A stretch of DNA of 7,894 nt from Opitutaceae bacterium (GTDB taxonomy: Bacteria > Verrucomicrobiota > Verrucomicrobiia > Opitutales > Opitutaceae): positions 1 to 7,894 of the forward strand of contig JADLBI010000071.1 in assembly GCA_020847775.1 (NCBI GenBank). The letters run 5' to 3'. The position numbers and the translations under genes are program-made. Under the pieces are notes generated by a model, which saw only the letters and a list, made by a program, of their open reading frames with translations, made no database searches and was not told where the DNA came from. Positions 6,949-7,894 of the stretch are shown piece after piece (the stretch's first letter is position 1; each line of letters starts with the position of its first letter).

Positions 6949-7382
6949 AAACACTGCTCCTATTCATCGCCTCACTTACCATCGGCACGGCCTCGCTCTT
7001 CGCCGACGAAGAAAAGGCGGGACCCCAAGGCGGCCGCCTGCTTGATTCCTCCGCCGGGTTTCTGGCCGAGTTTGTCGTCACGCCCGAACACTTCGCCAAG
7101 GTCAACCTCTATGGCGAGCAGATGAAGCCTATCGCGCCCACCGAACAGTCCGTCATGCTGACGGCTGAGCTGCCCGGTGGGGTGCAAATTCTCGAATTCA
7201 AAAACATCGAGAACGGCTTTATCTCTACCACGCCATTGCCTGACGGTGAACCTTACCGCGTGGTCCTGCGTCTGCGCAACCACCCCGATTCTCGCCCGCA
7301 TAACTTTCGTATCGACCTTAACCTCACGACCTGTGGCGAGTGCCAACTCCAGGAATACGCCTGCATCTGCGAAGGCCATTGA
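6945..7382 (+). CDS. Exported protein with CxxC...CxC tail, last gene of pump operon
   Basis: The ATG at 6945 overlaps the pump stop (ATGA), fixing the start and operon membership. The 145-residue product has a signal peptide (basic MK, hydrophobic LLLFIASLTIG, cleavage near residue 20). A soluble beta-rich domain follows, starting GPQGGRLL and running through FLAEFVVTPEHFAKVNLY, QSVMLTAEL and YRVVLRLRNHPDSRPHNFRIDL. The C-terminus holds four Cys as Cys130-x-x-Cys133 and Cys140-x-Cys142, in CGECQLQEYACICEGH, ending in His145: a plausible soft-metal or zinc site. The GPxGGRLL-type domain resembles what I recall as N-terminal extensions of some heavy-metal adaptor proteins and stand-alone proteins near czc genes; this is memory, not a search. 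A role as periplasmic metal-binding partner of the pump is inferred. Redox-active or structural disulfides are alternatives. Confidence 0.85.
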   Translation: MKTLLLFIASLTIGTASLFADEEKAGPQGGRLLDSSAGFLAEFVVTPEHFAKVNLYGEQMKPIAPTEQSVMLTAELPGGVQILEFKNIENGFISTTPLPDGEPYRVVLRLRNHPDSRPHNFRIDLNLTTCGECQLQEYACICEGH

Positions 7383-7451
7383 TCCCACGTCCCTGCCTAT
7401 CGCTCAAACCACCAAAGTCCCTAATCTTTTGGACTATGTCATGGAAGCAAT
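7383..7451. other. Intergenic, no gene seen
   Basis: Nothing convincing is present between the operon end and the structured repeat. A 5-bp inverted repeat AGTCC/GGACT (7416-7420 with 7431-7435, 10-base loop) is too weak to call a terminator. GC content begins to fall here compared with the genes. Confidence 0.5.
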
Positions 7452-7519
7452 GGTAGGGACGGTTATCCTTAACCGTCCTTTGGGAGCAAACCGGGCGGTT
7501 GGGGGCAACCGCCCCTACC
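7452..7519. repeat. 68-base palindromic repeat, multi-hairpin (REP/MITE-like)
   Basis: The outer arms GGTAGGG (7452-7458) and CCCTACC (7513-7519) are perfect complements. Inside lie a 9-bp hairpin GGACGGTTA/TAACCGTCC (7457-7465 with 7470-7478, loop TCCT), a 4-bp hairpin TTTG/CAAA (7479-7482 with 7487-7490, loop GGAG) and a 9-bp hairpin GGGCGGTTG/CAACCGCCC (7493-7501 with 7506-7514, loop GGGG). All three loops are four bases. The two 9-bp hairpins share the core GGNCGGTT, so they look like two inverted copies of one REP unit. The outer stem and the hairpins compete for one or two base pairs at their junctions. Such paired palindromes are usually dispersed, non-autonomous elements moved by REP-associated tyrosine transposases; copy number cannot be judged here. 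It may also serve as 3' end protection or terminator for the metal operon (the first hairpin is followed by CCTTT only through its own arm). Confidence 0.75.
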
Positions 7520-7676
7520 TCAAATAACCCAATCAAAATCTATAATTTAAGAGCAATTGGTATTACCCATTAGGTTACTTTTGGTTGGGCAAAACTTGGG
7601 GTCTGATCGGGAGCCGGTCGCGGCGGGCGAATGGTGATTTGCTTTTGGACAGGTGGGCGGCACGTTGGATGGATTC
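7520..7676 (+). promoter_or_regulatory. AT-rich promoter region and leader of the COG0523 GTPase gene
   Basis: A perfect -10 hexamer TATAAT lies at 7541-7546 in an unusually AT-rich patch (about 7521-7600). The region about 17 bases upstream (CCTCAA at 7518-7523) is a poor -35, and it abuts the repeat. If used, transcription would start near 7553 and give a leader of about 125 bases before the ATG at 7677. A short odd-length palindrome GGTA-T-TACC lies at 7559-7567. A purine-rich AGGTGGG (7651-7657) is too far from ATG 7677 but well placed for ATG 7669, which opens a three-codon frame (Met-Asp-Ser) whose TGA overlaps the main start. Confidence 0.42.
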
Positions 7677-7894
7677 ATGAATTCCGCCATCCCCGTCACC
7701 GTCCTCACTGGCTTCCTCGGCGCCGGTAAGACCACGCTGCTTAACCGCATCCTCACCGAGCAACACGGCAAGAAAATCGCCGTGATTGAAAACGAATTGG
7801 GCGAGGTCGGGGTCGATAACCAACTGGTCATCCAGAGCGACGAGGAGATTTTCGAGATGAACAACGGCTGCATCTGCTGCACCGTGCGCGGCGA
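7677..7894 (+). CDS. COG0523 (CobW/ZNG-type) metallochaperone GTPase, N-terminal part
   Basis: Seventy-two codons are visible before the window ends. COG0523 proteins are G3E GTPases that deliver metals (zinc in ZNG1/ZagA/YciC-type members, cobalt in CobW) to client enzymes in the cytoplasm. The Walker A loop GFLGAGKTT is at residues 12-20, directly after a strand VTVLTG; the switch region ENELGEVGVD follows at about 44-53. The metal-binding GCICC motif (CxCC) has Cys65, Cys67 and Cys68, the diagnostic feature of the family. The start at 7677 gives the family's characteristically short lead before the P-loop; the ATG at 7669 is out of frame and stops after three codons. The visible part cannot separate CobW from zinc-specific subfamilies, and no full Zur box is recognisable upstream. 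Proximity to the efflux genes suggests a shared metal theme rather than one operon. Confidence 0.93.
   Translation, partial: MNSAIPVTVLTGFLGAGKTTLLNRILTEQHGKKIAVIENELGEVGVDNQLVIQSDEEIFEMNNGCICCTVRG

Noticed and set aside
7466..7480. First hairpin of the repeat as an intrinsic terminator
   Set aside because: The stem is strong but only TT(T) follows before G, so it cannot be called a classical terminator; kept as a possibility in the repeat entry.
7452..7519. Cloverleaf-like fold taken as a tRNA
   Set aside because: No anticodon arm with seven-base loop, no T-arm TTC motif and no CCA-type acceptor; all loops are four bases.
7452..7519. CRISPR array
   Set aside because: The two similar hairpins are inverted, palindromic units without regular spacers; no direct repeats.
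7547..7882. Minus-strand 111-codon frame over the GTPase start
   Set aside because: Antisense to the conserved P-loop and CxCC sequence; no motif.

Overview
The window reads as high-GC bacterial chromosome, with dense genes and strong G/C at third codon positions. No marker allows firm placement. The style of the HCGLE-type Cys-rich protein, the Cys-tailed periplasmic protein and the GGTAGGG...CCCTACC palindromic repeat suggest Verrucomicrobiota, possibly Opitutaceae; that is inference from remembered family style. None of the starts inside the metal operon has a convincing Shine-Dalgarno sequence.

Layout: the end of a family GT4 glycosyltransferase (1-705, plus strand) enters from the left. 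It converges on rsmG (865-1548, minus strand), the 16S rRNA m7G methyltransferase gene, with a possible coupled 32-codon ORF after it. Divergent from rsmG is a plus-strand block of five metal-efflux genes. They encode an exported Cys/His-rich protein (1637-2035), a TolC/CzcC-like outer membrane protein (2139-3395), a very short CzcB-like lipoprotein (3392-3802), a CzcA-type RND pump (3802-6948) and an exported protein with a CxxC...CxC tail (6945-7382). The last four overlap by 1-4 bases and are almost certainly one translationally coupled unit. A gap of about 295 bases follows. It holds a striking 68-base repeat that can fold as three hairpins inside a closing stem, then an AT-rich patch with a perfect TATAAT. 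The window ends in the first 72 codons of a COG0523 (CobW-type) GTPase with the Zn-binding CxCC motif.

How they work together: CzcA would drive proton-coupled export of a divalent cation (its key residues match the Zn/Co/Cd class, not the Cu/Ag class) through the outer membrane protein. Two small Cys-rich exported proteins flank the pump and look like periplasmic metal-handling accessories. The remarkable point is the adaptor. At 136 residues it keeps only the first strand and the C-terminal domain of a membrane fusion protein and lacks the lipoyl, hairpin and most barrel parts that normally bridge pump and outer membrane channel. Either this is a minimal tripartite pump with its adaptor functions spread over small proteins, or the adaptor gene has suffered an in-frame internal deletion. 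The COG0523 GTPase next door, a metallochaperone family tied to zinc supply, strengthens the metal-homeostasis theme but probably has its own promoter. No metal-responsive regulator is present.
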